Assembly (NCBI GenBank): GCA_032821775.1
Contig: JAVLRN010000011.1
Location: forward strand, 2,480,001-2,544,000
Length of the DNA: 64,000 bases
Direction: 5' to 3'
Source: Sanguinoderma infundibulare
Lineage: Eukaryota; Basidiomycota; Agaricomycetes; Polyporales; Polyporaceae
This document shows, in pieces, positions 1 through 10,437 of this stretch. The translations under genes and the position numbers were made by a program. The notes under the pieces were generated by a model that was not told the DNA's origin, made no database searches, and saw nothing but the letters and a program-made list of their open reading frames with translations. Numbering within the stretch: the first letter of the stretch is position 1; each line of letters opens with the position of its first letter.

Positions 1-1900
1 TGAATGCATTTCTACATTACCCGCGAATTATATGCTCTGAGTGACAGTAGCTCTCGAGTCTGCCCATACCGCGTGAGTCTTTGGAGCCCGCGGTGCCGTA
101 ACCCCCACCACAGGGGCCTCATCCCGCTCACAGGTATACAGCACTTCAAGGCCCTCGAGTATTCTCCTGGGCACGAATATTCAAAGAGCGTACCACCCGG
201 GGGTGCGTGCAAGTCCGAAGTGGAGGGCACTACTTATTCTTCCTCGCCGTAAGTTGCGGTAATTGAAAGAATTTAGGTAGACGGACTTAAATGCATCGTG
301 GCAAGGCATCATGTCTATTCGAAAGGCCATTAAACTTGTCCGAGGATGATTCCACCTTGTGCAGCAGAAAACGATTCATCGAGTCATGATCGAACCCGAG
401 GACTCGGATCCGGAGTGTTCTAAATCGAGTAATAGAAGCGCCCTCGCCGATTGTGGGAAGGTCTGCCTCGGATGGGGTCAACTTCCGAGTCGAACCATCA
501 TCATCCCCCCTTGGCTATGACACCTCATTGGCCCCACTTAGCGATCAAAACTCACTGGCATAGCGAAGGCAGAATGTATGGAACCGTACCTATCAGACAC
601 TCAAGATCTAGGTATGTACGACATGTACTTATTCATCAGTAATTCACACGAATTCTGAACGTCTGGATATCTGGCGCTTAGGGCGCCTCAGAGGCTGATA
701 ACATAGGCATCGGCCTACCGTTGGCTACCCACCCTTCGCGGCACCAAGGTTTGAGGTGCGGGAGGTATCATTACTCCTGCGCAACCTTGTGGGGGCCAGT
801 CATGCCGGTCTGCATCGATATCGTGTTCCTCGGTTTGAATTCTCAGGGCTCAGAATTAAAGACTCAGCTCGGCGCAGAGCATGAAGCGACCATCTGAGCG
901 CGGCATGCAAATCTCATTCACTAACGCGTGGTGAAGGACTGGGTGTATGTGTGGACGCGTCGCGCTTTGGTCGCTGCGCCCATGCGATCGGGGCAATCAC
1001 CAGTAGGCCATGGGCATGTGGGCCAGCCGTGAATTAGTCCTCACGGTATATAAGCCTCCGTTTTATACCCCATATGCTTGACTAGGATTCATGTCCGTTT
1101 ATACACGCGACGGCAGGTTATATTAGAGCGACTGGCTCGAAAAGATCAACACACGGTGGAGGTATGGTTACAAGGCACCTGCAAATATCCACGCTCTGTT
1201 AGTGTCTTGTTGTGTTTCTCCTAGGACAGTTTTCTGACGTTCCTGTCGCTTGTAGGGTCATCTATGGTCAATAAGTCTGCAATCTTGTACGAGCCATCTC
1301 CACCTCCCTGCTTTAACCTCACATCCGCCGTGAGTCAACCGTCCCGATACACCTTCTCGTAGCGAATGATGCGATTAGGCTTACTGGCGGCAATCGACAT
1401 ATTTTTGAGATGGCTCTGCGGTGGTCGACTCACGGACCCTAAAGGTAAGCCATTCAATTGCGCAATTGCAGAGCTTTTTCTTTCGGTAATGTTTCGCCGC
1501 TCAGGTTTTAACGAAGTGGAAATCGCGTTTATGGGAGCAGCACAGCTTAAAGGACAACGCGGGCAGCCTCAAGGCTTGATTGAAAGCGGACACTTGCTCT
1601 CTCGTCACTCTCCTGCCACAGCGTTTTGTTCCGCACTTCGGGGCTGACGCACTGACGAGTGGTCGCGACGAAGGCTGACGGGTTCGGCAAAGGCTAACAG
1701 GACCTTTACAAGCCCAGCCTCTCGTCGAATGACGTCATGACTTCTGAAGCATGGTTGGTCGATCACTTTGAACCACGAATGACGAAGGCTAACATGTCCA
1801 CCCCAGGTCAGCCTGAGATCGCTGGGCTTCACAACGTCAGCCCCAGTATCCTCATTTAAACCCGCGCAGTTGCGACCCAAATTTCTTCACCGCTCTCCCT
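1..1900. other. no recognisable gene
   Basis: I see no open frame with a recognisable protein motif or a convincing splice pattern on either strand here. Short frames of 60-95 codons occur but look like chance. The right end holds a CRE-like palindrome and a pyrimidine-rich tract, described separately, which probably belong to the promoter of the gene starting at 2043. Confidence 0.5.
1730..1737. promoter_or_regulatory. CRE/ATF-type palindrome TGACGTCA
   Basis: A perfect TGACGTCA octamer lies about 310 bp upstream of the ATG at 2043. It is the consensus bound by ATF/CREB-type bZIP factors. Related short motifs (aaggctgacg, aaggctaac) recur on both sides between 1670 and 1795. A second TGACGTCA sits at 4087-4094, away from any gene I recognise, so function is only inferred. 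Confidence 0.35.
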
Positions 1901-1916
1901 TCTCTCTCAACGTCAC

Positions 1917-1982
1917 CGCTACTCTCTGCCTGCTACCAGTCCCTCTTATCTAGTGTCGTCGCTACTCTCTACCTGCTACCAG
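1917..1982 (+). promoter_or_regulatory. duplicated pyrimidine-rich leader
   Basis: A 23-base pyrimidine-rich unit (cgctactctctgcctgctac and its end) occurs at 1917-1939 and again with one change at 1960-1982, just before the ATG at 2043. CT-rich tracts like this are common at transcription starts of filamentous fungi. It is likely the core promoter or 5' leader of the following gene. Confidence 0.4.
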
Positions 1983-2042
1983 CCTCTACTCTTTTTTTTA
2001 TTTTGTTTCGCACCTGCCTCGATCGCTACACATCTATTCGTC

Positions 2043-3075
2043 ATGTCCGGTATCATCCAGAACTTGTTCAAGAAAAGCGTGAGTACCATCTGCCACAAGC
2101 CCATTCCCGGCACTAGTCCTTACGCTCTTAAGCAGGCCTCTTTCCTCGGTAACACCTCCAAGGCCAGCGTTCTCGGCCTCCCGGGCGACGCGAAGGTATG
2201 CTCATCTTTTTTTCTGTCCACCGCATCCCACACATCGCGCTCAACGCCCGGTCAGCTCCGTCTTCGCGCTCGGAGGGCACTCCGAGTCGCCGCGCATGGG
2301 AAGCGCACTTTCTCCGGCATGTTCACCAAGGTCTGTCGATCCCTGCTACTGCTTCAGACGAGGCTTACAGCGGTTCACGCAGGAGCTCAAGACGTCTCGC
2401 CAAGAACTCCAGAAGCTCCACCGTCGTCGTGAGCGCGTCGACTCCGTCGCACGCCGCCAGCGCAGGAAGCTCGCCCTGACGACCCCGTGCCAGCCTCTCT
2501 TCGCTCTCCTGTTCCGTCCCTCCCCACCTCCGCCTCCTCCTCAGCCGACGCGGCCCGTTCGCATCCCCCCGCCACTTCAAGTCCGGCGGCAGGCGTATTT
2601 CAAGCAGGCGAAAATGCGGACTTACGCGCAGCGTCAGAAGCAGGTCCACAAGAACATCCACGAGGCATTTTCTCAGCCCAGTAACGGACCCGCGGCCATG
2701 GAGGACATCCTCCCTGCTCCGCTCGAGGAGCAGATGGAGGATATTCTCCCCGCCCCTCTGGTGTACGCTGCCCCGCCGACCCAGCCAACAGTGTCGTCGT
2801 TCTGCCGGAACGTCCGTCAGCCGCAACCTGTCCCGCCGCCAGCCCCTCCGGTCCAGTCCGCCTTCCAGAAGTTGCGTGCTAGCTGTGGTGGCGCGTGCAC
2901 GGTGTCACCTCCGACGACGCCTCGAGGGTTGCGGCGGATGTGGAAGCCGCTGGTGCGGGACCCAATCATCCCGCTCACCCCCCTCCTCCTTTCGCCCGTC
3001 AAGGCCCACCCCCTCGGTCGGACGTCGTTCCCCGACGACGACGACGACCCCTTCAGTCCTTGGTCCCCTTGGTGA
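2043..3075 (+). CDS. hypothetical proline-rich protein with basic coiled segment
   Basis: I do not recognise this protein. Proposed exons are 2043-2078, 2136-2195, 2256-2330 and 2371-3075 (291 aa), all in phase 0. Intron 1 has a canonical GTGAGT donor and CAG acceptor and intron 2 a GTATGC donor. Intron 3 (40 bp, GTCTGT donor) is weak but restores frame. The N-terminus (MSGIIQNLFKKS) is amphipathic. A basic, helical, Gln/Arg-rich stretch (TQELKTSRQELQKLHRRRER) follows, then a polyproline run, an exact internal repeat of EDILPAPL, and an acidic DDDDD tail ending PFSPWSPW. This composition suggests a disordered regulatory or scaffold protein, perhaps nuclear. The start is favoured because ATG is followed directly by a short exon with an ideal donor. 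Exon 3 and its junction are the least certain part. Confidence 0.5.
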
Positions 3076-4528
3076 ACGCGACTCGTCCAGTTGGTCTCGG
3101 CCTGCCTTTCGGCGGAGCCGCCTTCTGCCGGCGTTCTCTCGAATGTGTGGCTCTTGCCCCAGGCGATCCCTTTAGCGGCAGCGCTCTCAGCGCTCGCCCT
3201 TAGGTGCAGCGCCGGAGTCTGCCAGTCATCGGACGGACGACGTTCCCTTCGTTCGTGCTGAGCCTGCCTTTGGCGGGCCCGCTGTTCGTCGGCCGTCTGT
3301 CTAGGAACGACTAGGCGACTATCCTTGTCTTCGTTATGTTGCTCCCTTGGCTTCGGTTCCTGCTCCCTTCTTGCGTCTTCGTTTCTCTGGTCTGCGCTTC
3401 TGGTCTCTGGGTTTCTCCTCATCCTCCTTCAGGCAAGAAAATCCTCGACATATCTTTCTCAGTCTGGTACCGTATTCATATACCCAACAAAGCACACACG
3501 TATACCCCCAGAACACGATATACCCCACCTCTATTTATTCTCGCTTGTATCCTGTGCATCTATTCTTTCCACATCCCGGACCTCTAGATCATTCTCATAT
3601 ATGCGCGCTTTCTTGGACACTTCGACATCGTTTCTCGCAACTTCGCTCTATCTGTCATCTCACATGGCGCTTCTGACGCGCAAAAACAATATCTGCATAC
3701 GCTCGTTCCATCCTCCCACCTCCGCCGCCGCATCTGTCCTACCACTTCTCGGTCTCTCGATGCATCCTCCCTCGTCGCAGTTCCCCGCCCCGCTGTACTC
3801 TGGCGTACACGATGGGACTCCCGAAATCCGTTCCTCGTCTTCACAGTGGTCCCGACGCCAACGTCTCCGCTCTACGGAACGTCTTCCCGTCCGCTTCCAG
3901 GCGCATTTCATCGAAGTTCCTGGTCCCCCGTCCGCAGCGCGTGCGATGCGATACCTTTCTACCCTTGCTGGTCATGGTCCTGACACCAACCGCGCCAAGA
4001 CGCTCTGCAACATCCACAACGGCTAGGTCCGATGACAGCGTTCGAGCAGGCGAGTTGCTTTTCCTTTGGCGTGTCTCAATAGTCGTTGACGTCAGCTGCA
4101 GGTCTCCTGTGCGCGGCTACTTGAGTGTTCGTACGGTGCAGTGGTCTTCGAGAGTTACCGCGCGCGTCCGTTATCGTTACTGTCGCTGCCTCTGTACCTA
4201 CATGGCGGTTGCCTATACGATTGTCGCTCTCGAATCCAACCCAGTTCTACTACTCAATCGAGCTCGGAATTACAGGCGATGAATGGCACGGGTCAGTGTT
4301 GGGTAACATAAGTGGGGCTTTTGTTTGAAGCCTGTGTGACGTGCGTTGCATTTTTCGATATGGGATATATACGACGATGGACTAACGGGGGGCGGAGTCT
4401 GACATCATGATGTTGTGAGCTCCCGTTTTGGTGTCTCTCGTCTGAGTCCCAGATTGGGACATGGAGTCGTGCTCCTATGTTTATCTTTGGCCCCGCCGGC
4501 GGATCCCAGCCTGTTGGTCCTACTCAAA
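3076..4528. other. intergenic, no gene supported
   Basis: A 233-codon frame (3325-4026) and a 156-codon frame (3812-4282) on the plus strand lack motifs, splice structure or codon preference that I can defend. They contain long Ser/His/Tyr-rich runs typical of translated non-coding DNA. The first part is probably the 3' UTR of the preceding gene. Confidence 0.4.
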
Positions 4529-4680
4529 CACCCTAAGTCACGCGGTGAGTAGGATGCGCGATGATGTGGTCAAACGGACGCGATGCCTTATGACAAGCAT
4601 CGGAGAACTATCGAAGCTGTACGCTTTGTGACCTTCGCATCCTATTCGGGGAAGCGGCAATATACATTGCGCAGTGGAGG
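4529..4680. repeat. 3'-flank direct repeat, copy 1
   Basis: This stretch, starting aaacaccctaagtcacgcgg, is repeated in the same orientation at 20880-21060 (aaacaccctaagtgatgcgg). Shared blocks include tgagtag, tggtcaaacg, ccttatg, and cttcggggaagcggc. It lies just beyond the stop of the first reductase gene and so marks the downstream limit of the duplicated module. Confidence 0.75.
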
Positions 4681-4747
4681 GCTGGATGAAAATAATTCCT
4701 GCAGCCAACTTTCTTGGCAGGTTTCTGCCAGACGCAACAGTATTATA

Positions 4748-7700
4748 TTACATCGGCGCTGGCGATGGCAAAAACCCGGTCGCTCGCCAGGCAGCGATCC
4801 ACCGCTTCACGTCTGCAGCTCCCAACGCATGCATACTGGCCAGCTCCGCCGAAGCAAGTTCCGCCTTCGTGGTCGACAAACGCACGTCAGCGCTCCGCTC
4901 AGAGCGAGCGGTACCTCTTGCACGGAAGTACTGCAGGAGACGCAGAGCTGGGTTCGCGCGCATCGCGTCCACCTCGACAGCCGAGCCCTCGGCAGCGCTC
5001 TTCTCCAGTTTTGCGAGCCATTGAGAGTACGGCACGAGAGGGACGTCGAGTTCCTGGGCGATCGGTATGATGATGGCCGTCCAAGGGACGGGCCTGGGAT
5101 GGACGAGGTGCAATGTGGGCGAGGACGACTTGCGCATATCCACGGAAGCGCGAGCAGCGGGGTGGCTCAGAATGAATGCGGCCTGAACATTACAAATTAG
5201 ATTTAGGTGAGACCGCTTCGAGATGCGACCGGGTAGCACGCTTACTGCATTCATATTCTCCGGTAGACAACCCGTGAACAACGCGGACTTAACCAGTGCA
5301 GGGAACCACTCCTTCTCGTTCCAGTGCCCCAGTTTGTCGCCGCATACCTGACCCAGTCTCACGGACGTGGTGTGGATACCCGCTTGGTCAGCGACTTTGC
5401 GCAGAGTCTCCTCTGCGACCCACTTCGACTCTGTGTAACCGGTTCCTATCGCCGAAATTGGCGCAACGTGTTCCTCAGGCACGACGCCCCCGGATGACTC
5501 GGTTTCGTGTTCTGGAGATCAATGGTCGACGGTCAATGCAATCTCAGCCAGAGTTTGGCAGAAGTAATACTCACTCGCGACAACCCCTATAGAGCTCACG
5601 AACATAATTTTCGGAGGCACAGTGTACGGGGAAGAGAGTGCTAGTTCAATAAGATTCCGGAGACCGAGCAAGTCGCCTTCGAAGGACGAGACATTGAGGT
5701 TGAAATTGACTTGCCATGCTGCAGAGACTAGTCAGCCCAGAAAACCATCGGACGATAAGCCATTGCTGACCGTTGTGCATAATATGTGTCACAGAGCTCC
5801 TGATTTCATCGAGAAGCCCGGGCTCCACAGCAAACCCAACCTCTAGCAGGTCCACCTCGACCATCCTAAACTTCGGCGAATCCAACATCTCCTCGTCGTG
5901 GCCCCGCTGGCGGAAGCGAGCTCGCTGCCTTGCCAGCGCGTCCGTACCCTTCCGATTGAACGCATACACCATCGCGATCTCGTCATCGCGCAGCAAGTGC
6001 TCCAAAATGTCGCACCCGAACCCTCCTGTGGTACCCGTGACAACGACGACATCCTTCGTGCTTTCCCGAGGGCGAAGGATCGAGGGACGGGCAGGAAGGT
6101 CGGAGGAGTAGTGCTCCGCAAGATGGACGAGATCCTCCGGAGTCGACGCCGTTGCCTTGGACTGAGATGACTCGGACAGAGTGTCATGAACAGCATCTGT
6201 CAGCGCCGAAATAGACGGCGCCTGGAAGATGACGTTCATAGGGAGCCTCACTGCCGCGGCCGGCGAATGATTGCGCAGTGCGCGCAAGACGCTGTTGCGA
6301 ATGTACGTCGCTTGCAAACTAAATGCGTTGTTTCGCCGTCAACACGCTGCAGTCATAACGCACCACGGACAGGCTTACCTATCACATCCATTGCGGAAGA
6401 GATCGGCGTCCTCGGGCAGAGAACGTCCAAGGATCCGTTCCACGACATTCTGCACAAAGGTCTTGATTTCCTCGCTGCTCCAAGACGAAGGGGGAGGGAC
6501 GTCGCCCCGTGCGCTCTGCTCCACTGTGGCGTACAGTTCCTCTATCTTGCGTTCGTACTCTCTGAGGATGAGTGGACGACGGGGGACCCCTTTGACGTTG
6601 TACATGAACGGCTTCGAGGGAGATGTAACGATGATCATCTGAAACGCAGTCAACATCTGCAAGAGCGTGGATCGTGAATTCGTACCTCCTTGAATATGCG
6701 GGAATGCTGAGGAGCGACCGCGTTCGCGCGCTCTACCGCAGGCCTTGAGACAAATGTTCAGTACGTATTCGGGGTCAGGTTCACCACAAACTGATCGTTC
6801 ACGTACCATATTTTGTTTCTGAACACTGCCAACGACTTCTCGTCTTGGGCATCGAACTGGTCCCCCGGTGTCGGCTCGATGAGCAACCCGTTCTGAAACT
6901 TCCCACGCCCAAACAAGAGGCATCCACGGACATGAGGGTCGGCAGTAATAATATGCTCGAGGGGCGCCGGGTTCGTCTGGTAACGAGCCGCGGTCAGCAC
7001 AACGACTTTCGCAAGGCGATTATGAGAGGCGAGACTTTCTCGCCGTTCGCGAGGACGATTTGGTCGTCTACCCTCCCGTAAATCTTCCAATATCCGGGCT
7101 CCGTTGGATGAGGCTCCAGAATGTCGTTAGTCGCATACGCGTCTATCCCGTCCACTTTGTCATTGATGACGGCAGGCGGACACTTAGATGTCGCCTAGGG
7201 GAGCAATATTCGTCCCAAACTTCACCCACGATGACCCAGGAGAGAAAGAGATCGCCTACCAGAACGAGGAGCTCGTATGTCCCATCTCCCATGGGCCGCA
7301 TGACAGGGTCAATCAAGCGGCTCAGACTAAAGTAATCCCAGTCCACGCCGGGCTTCGCTGAAAAGTCAGGCTAGGTCAACCCGAGGCACATAGGACACCG
7401 AACGTGACTAGCTCACCTGCCGCCCCAGCCGCAATCGTTCCAGTTTCCGTTCTGTCAGCAGTGCAGCACAAGATCAGTTAAGAGTTCCGTCACAACATGC
7501 GCACAACCAGGCTCACGTGCCATATCCTATGATCAATGGAACACCCTGCGCAGACAGCGAGTCCCCGACAGCCTTTTTCAAGGGCGCGCTTCCGTACATC
7601 TACAAGCAGATGCATTAGATAACTCTTCGCTCTGTGAAGTCTCTAAGCTCGACTGACCAGACCATTCAACCGCTTCATGACAGTCACTTTGTCGGGATCA

Positions 7701-8871
7701 CGGGCCCACAGCTACGACAATGATAAACTTCAGGGCGACATTACACTACATTCGATCTAGCTCACCTCGATGAATGACGGGACGGCATGCACGGCGTCGG
7801 CTCCTGTTTTGACCGCTCCTTCGAAGACGTTCTCGGGATTAGCTACTGTCGGCGGAGAGGCAGGCGGAAACACGCAAAGAACCCAGCCGTTCGCTGCCTG
7901 AACAAGGGCAATCAGCATAATGAGGAGGTGGGGCGATAACATGAACATCGAATGCACCGCCTTGATTATTGAACTGCTTCCCATAGCATGGAACATTGCA
8001 ACGCTATGAAATCCGATGACCTCTCCAGTCCTGTAATTTGGATTGTTCCCTGTGAATGGTCTAAGTGCTTAGAATTAATGCAATGAAGGTGCAAGAACGT
8101 ACATGGGTATGTGCCCCATACGATCAGTCCGTGGTGCGACCAAGTGATAGGCTTGGGGTGGTTAGTCGAACCTTAGGAGACGAATCAGTTTCGATCATAG
8201 TCATGCGGGTTAAATTATCCACACACCGGATGAATGCAAAATGTACGCAGGGCTATCATGGTCAAACCTTGGAGTCTCCAAAGCGTAATCATCTCCATCG
8301 ACATTCGCCGACGCGCCCGCACTGTACAGATCCTCGAACCTCGGCATCTTGTGCTGCATAACATTTTCCAATTCCAAGAGAGCTTCCTGAGCCAGACGTT
8401 GTACGTGAGGGTCCGAGGTCAAGACGATGTGAGTACACTTGGTCTTGCGCAGAAGGTCGGCCACGCCGGCTGCAGAGTTCCGTGGGGAGATTGGGAACGC
8501 GATATGACCTGCGCAAAGGATTCCCATCAGAACGGTCGCATACGTGATTGAGTCTGCAATGCAAATCTATCAATACTCGGTGTATGAGGGTGATTGATCA
8601 GTGGTGACGCACCTGCGTGGGCTAGGATGCCGATGACGTGGGCTTCTTGTCTGTCCGGCCCCACGAAGGAAGAGAACGATCGCGCGGCACGGAGGGAGCC
8701 CTTGTAGACCTCCGCGTATGTCAAGCGCTCCAGGACGTGACCAGTGTGGAAGCGGAAAAGCTCGATAGTAGCATTTTCACGGGCGTGCCATTCGAAGAGC
8801 TGTGGAACAGTGATCTTGCCGGACTCGATGAAGGACCGGGGAGAGACGTAGGCACTGAGTGCGGATGTCAT
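4748..8871 (-). CDS. NRPS-like adenylation-carrier-reductase enzyme, copy 1
   Basis: Multi-exon gene for an A-T-R enzyme related to fungal carboxylic acid reductases and L-aminoadipate reductase. Such enzymes adenylate a carboxylic acid, load it on a phosphopantetheine arm and release it as an aldehyde or alcohol with NADPH. Start ATG at 8871 (MTSALSAYVSPRSF). The adenylation domain runs from 8871 to about 6785 and has the core motifs GSTNHPKPITWSH (8.15 kb), GYGTTETGT across an intron (7.5 kb), and YGRVDDQIVLANGEK (7.06 kb). The carrier domain at 6.66-6.37 kb has its serine in GCDSLQATY, read across an intron near 6380. The thioester-reductase domain at 6.32-4.75 kb shows TGTTGGFG for nucleotide binding and GYTESKW with the catalytic Tyr-x3-Lys. 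Intron removal restores frame wherever I checked, so this copy looks functional. The substrate cannot be told. It is followed in tandem, same strand, by a kinase gene upstream. Confidence 0.85.
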
Positions 8872-8945
8872 TGCAGGTTCACCGGTGCATCGATACTTTG
8901 TCAGGTGTATATATACACTTCATTGTTCCTGATTACATGGTCAGC

Positions 8946-8955
8946 TTTATATATA
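8946..8955 (-). promoter_or_regulatory. TATA box of reductase copy 1
   Basis: On the minus strand this reads TATATATAAAGCTGACC, 75-85 bp before the ATG at 8871. It is the best TATA element near the gene. Its downstream bases GCTGACC are also found after the TATA box of the aldo/keto reductase gene near 22.7 kb. Confidence 0.5.
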
Positions 8956-9289
8956 GGCCCCGCTAGAGCCACGGCTGCGAAGCTGACCTGTACTTTGTTG
9001 GCTAAACAAACTCACTCGCACCCCCGAGGAGTTGGAGAGTACGCAGACCTAAGGCAAGCAGATGGATAAAGCCCGGACTGTTAGCCCCGATTAACATGTC
9101 GAGTTGAGGGTGATGCAATAGTTGCCGAGTCGTAGTGCGCTACAGTATCCTGTTGACGAAAGAGGAGCCAAGTCAAGGCGGAGGTTAGCGCTTAGCGACG
9201 AGTTGTGGGAATTTAGTCTTCACATAATCTTATCTTATCTTGAATTACAAATTCAGATGTGCTCCTTGCGCGCTCACCGCTCAACAACA

Positions 9290-10400
9290 CACTTCCGACT
9301 TGAACGTTTGAACTCCTTCATTCCTTTCCAACAGGCTTCCGCTACTAGTAGATGATGTCGGATAGAAAACATAGAACAGAGCAGTCAAGTCAGGTAGCCC
9401 AGGTCTGCCAGCGGATATTTTAGCTCAGGACGGCCAACGCTGTCTCTGCGCCAAGATGGTGGGTTCATCTTCTCAAGCATTCAAAAATTGTCCTGACGTT
9501 CCGTTTATAAGTCGACCACGCTCCCATTCCCCTCGCATCTGACCAGAGCTAATCCGCTATCGCATATCTCCCGAGCCCAAGTTGTCGATGTCCCTTGAAA
9601 GTTCCCATCGCGGGCGTGCCTCCTCTGCATGTAGATCTCTTCGAAAGAATGTGATGTGCTCCAAGCATCGTAGGTCGACCTCATGGGCTCGGGCGCCAGG
9701 TTCGAATGGAGTGCGGCTACACCTCCCTTCGGGGGGAGACGACTCACCCCATCCCTCGAGTGCGGAGCAGCTCGCCACACCACGCTCGTCGGCGGTGCTC
9801 ATGACCTGTCTGTGGTGCAATACTTAGTTCGAGCAGACTGAGCCAGATATACGAATGGGTTGTCGATAACGGGGGGAGGGCTGATGGATGACCTCTGCAG
9901 AATGGTGGATGTAATCGCAGTTGTCAGCGTGCAGTTTGAAATGCGTCGGACAACACGTCTTTCTGTCGAGTTATGGTAACTATTACGATGGCGTTGCAGA
10001 ACTTGAATTCATTGAGATGTTGACGGGAACGCGTAGTACAGCGAAGGACGCGACTCATGCTGGTGATTTCATAGCGGACCAAGTTGGCGCAAATGAGTAA
10101 CCACTGGTTCCGGCGCGTTACTCTGAATTCGAACTGAACAAATTAATATGCAATCTATAATCGTGAGTACGTGCTATGCGATACACTAGCCAGTGAACCC
10201 GCTTAGAGGGTACGGTAAATACAAGTACAATGAGCTACCAAATGCTATAGGCTGTGGGTATCCAAAGGTGATCGTACATGTGCAGTCCGAGTGTAATAAC
10301 GCAACCTCGGTAAGATACAAACCGTAGATGATCCTAGATGCAACTGATGGGCTTCAGCAATGGTCCGGAACTTGAGCCCCGAAAGGAAGCTGCAAGAGCG
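9290..10400. repeat. module intergenic repeat, reference copy
   Basis: DNA between reductase 1 and kinase 1. Most of it is repeated in inverted orientation at 46556-47790 (shared blocks include aactccttcattcctttcca, ggatattttagctcaggac, gagtaaccactggttccg, and catgtgcagtccgagtg). Its last 260 bp recur downstream of kinases 2 (26.87-27.12 kb) and 3 (37.06-37.29 kb). A short frame ending NLGSGDMR is kept in both long copies (9557-9820 minus; up to 47424 plus), but I recognise no protein. The right end is probably kinase 3' UTR. Confidence 0.7.
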
Positions 10401-10437
10401 AGTGTTCGACCTCCCTCATCGCCGCCGCGAGAAACGT

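Noticed and set aside
3325..4026. 233-codon plus-strand frame
   Set aside because: No motif, no splice context, low-complexity Ser/Thr/Leu runs; not defensible as a gene.
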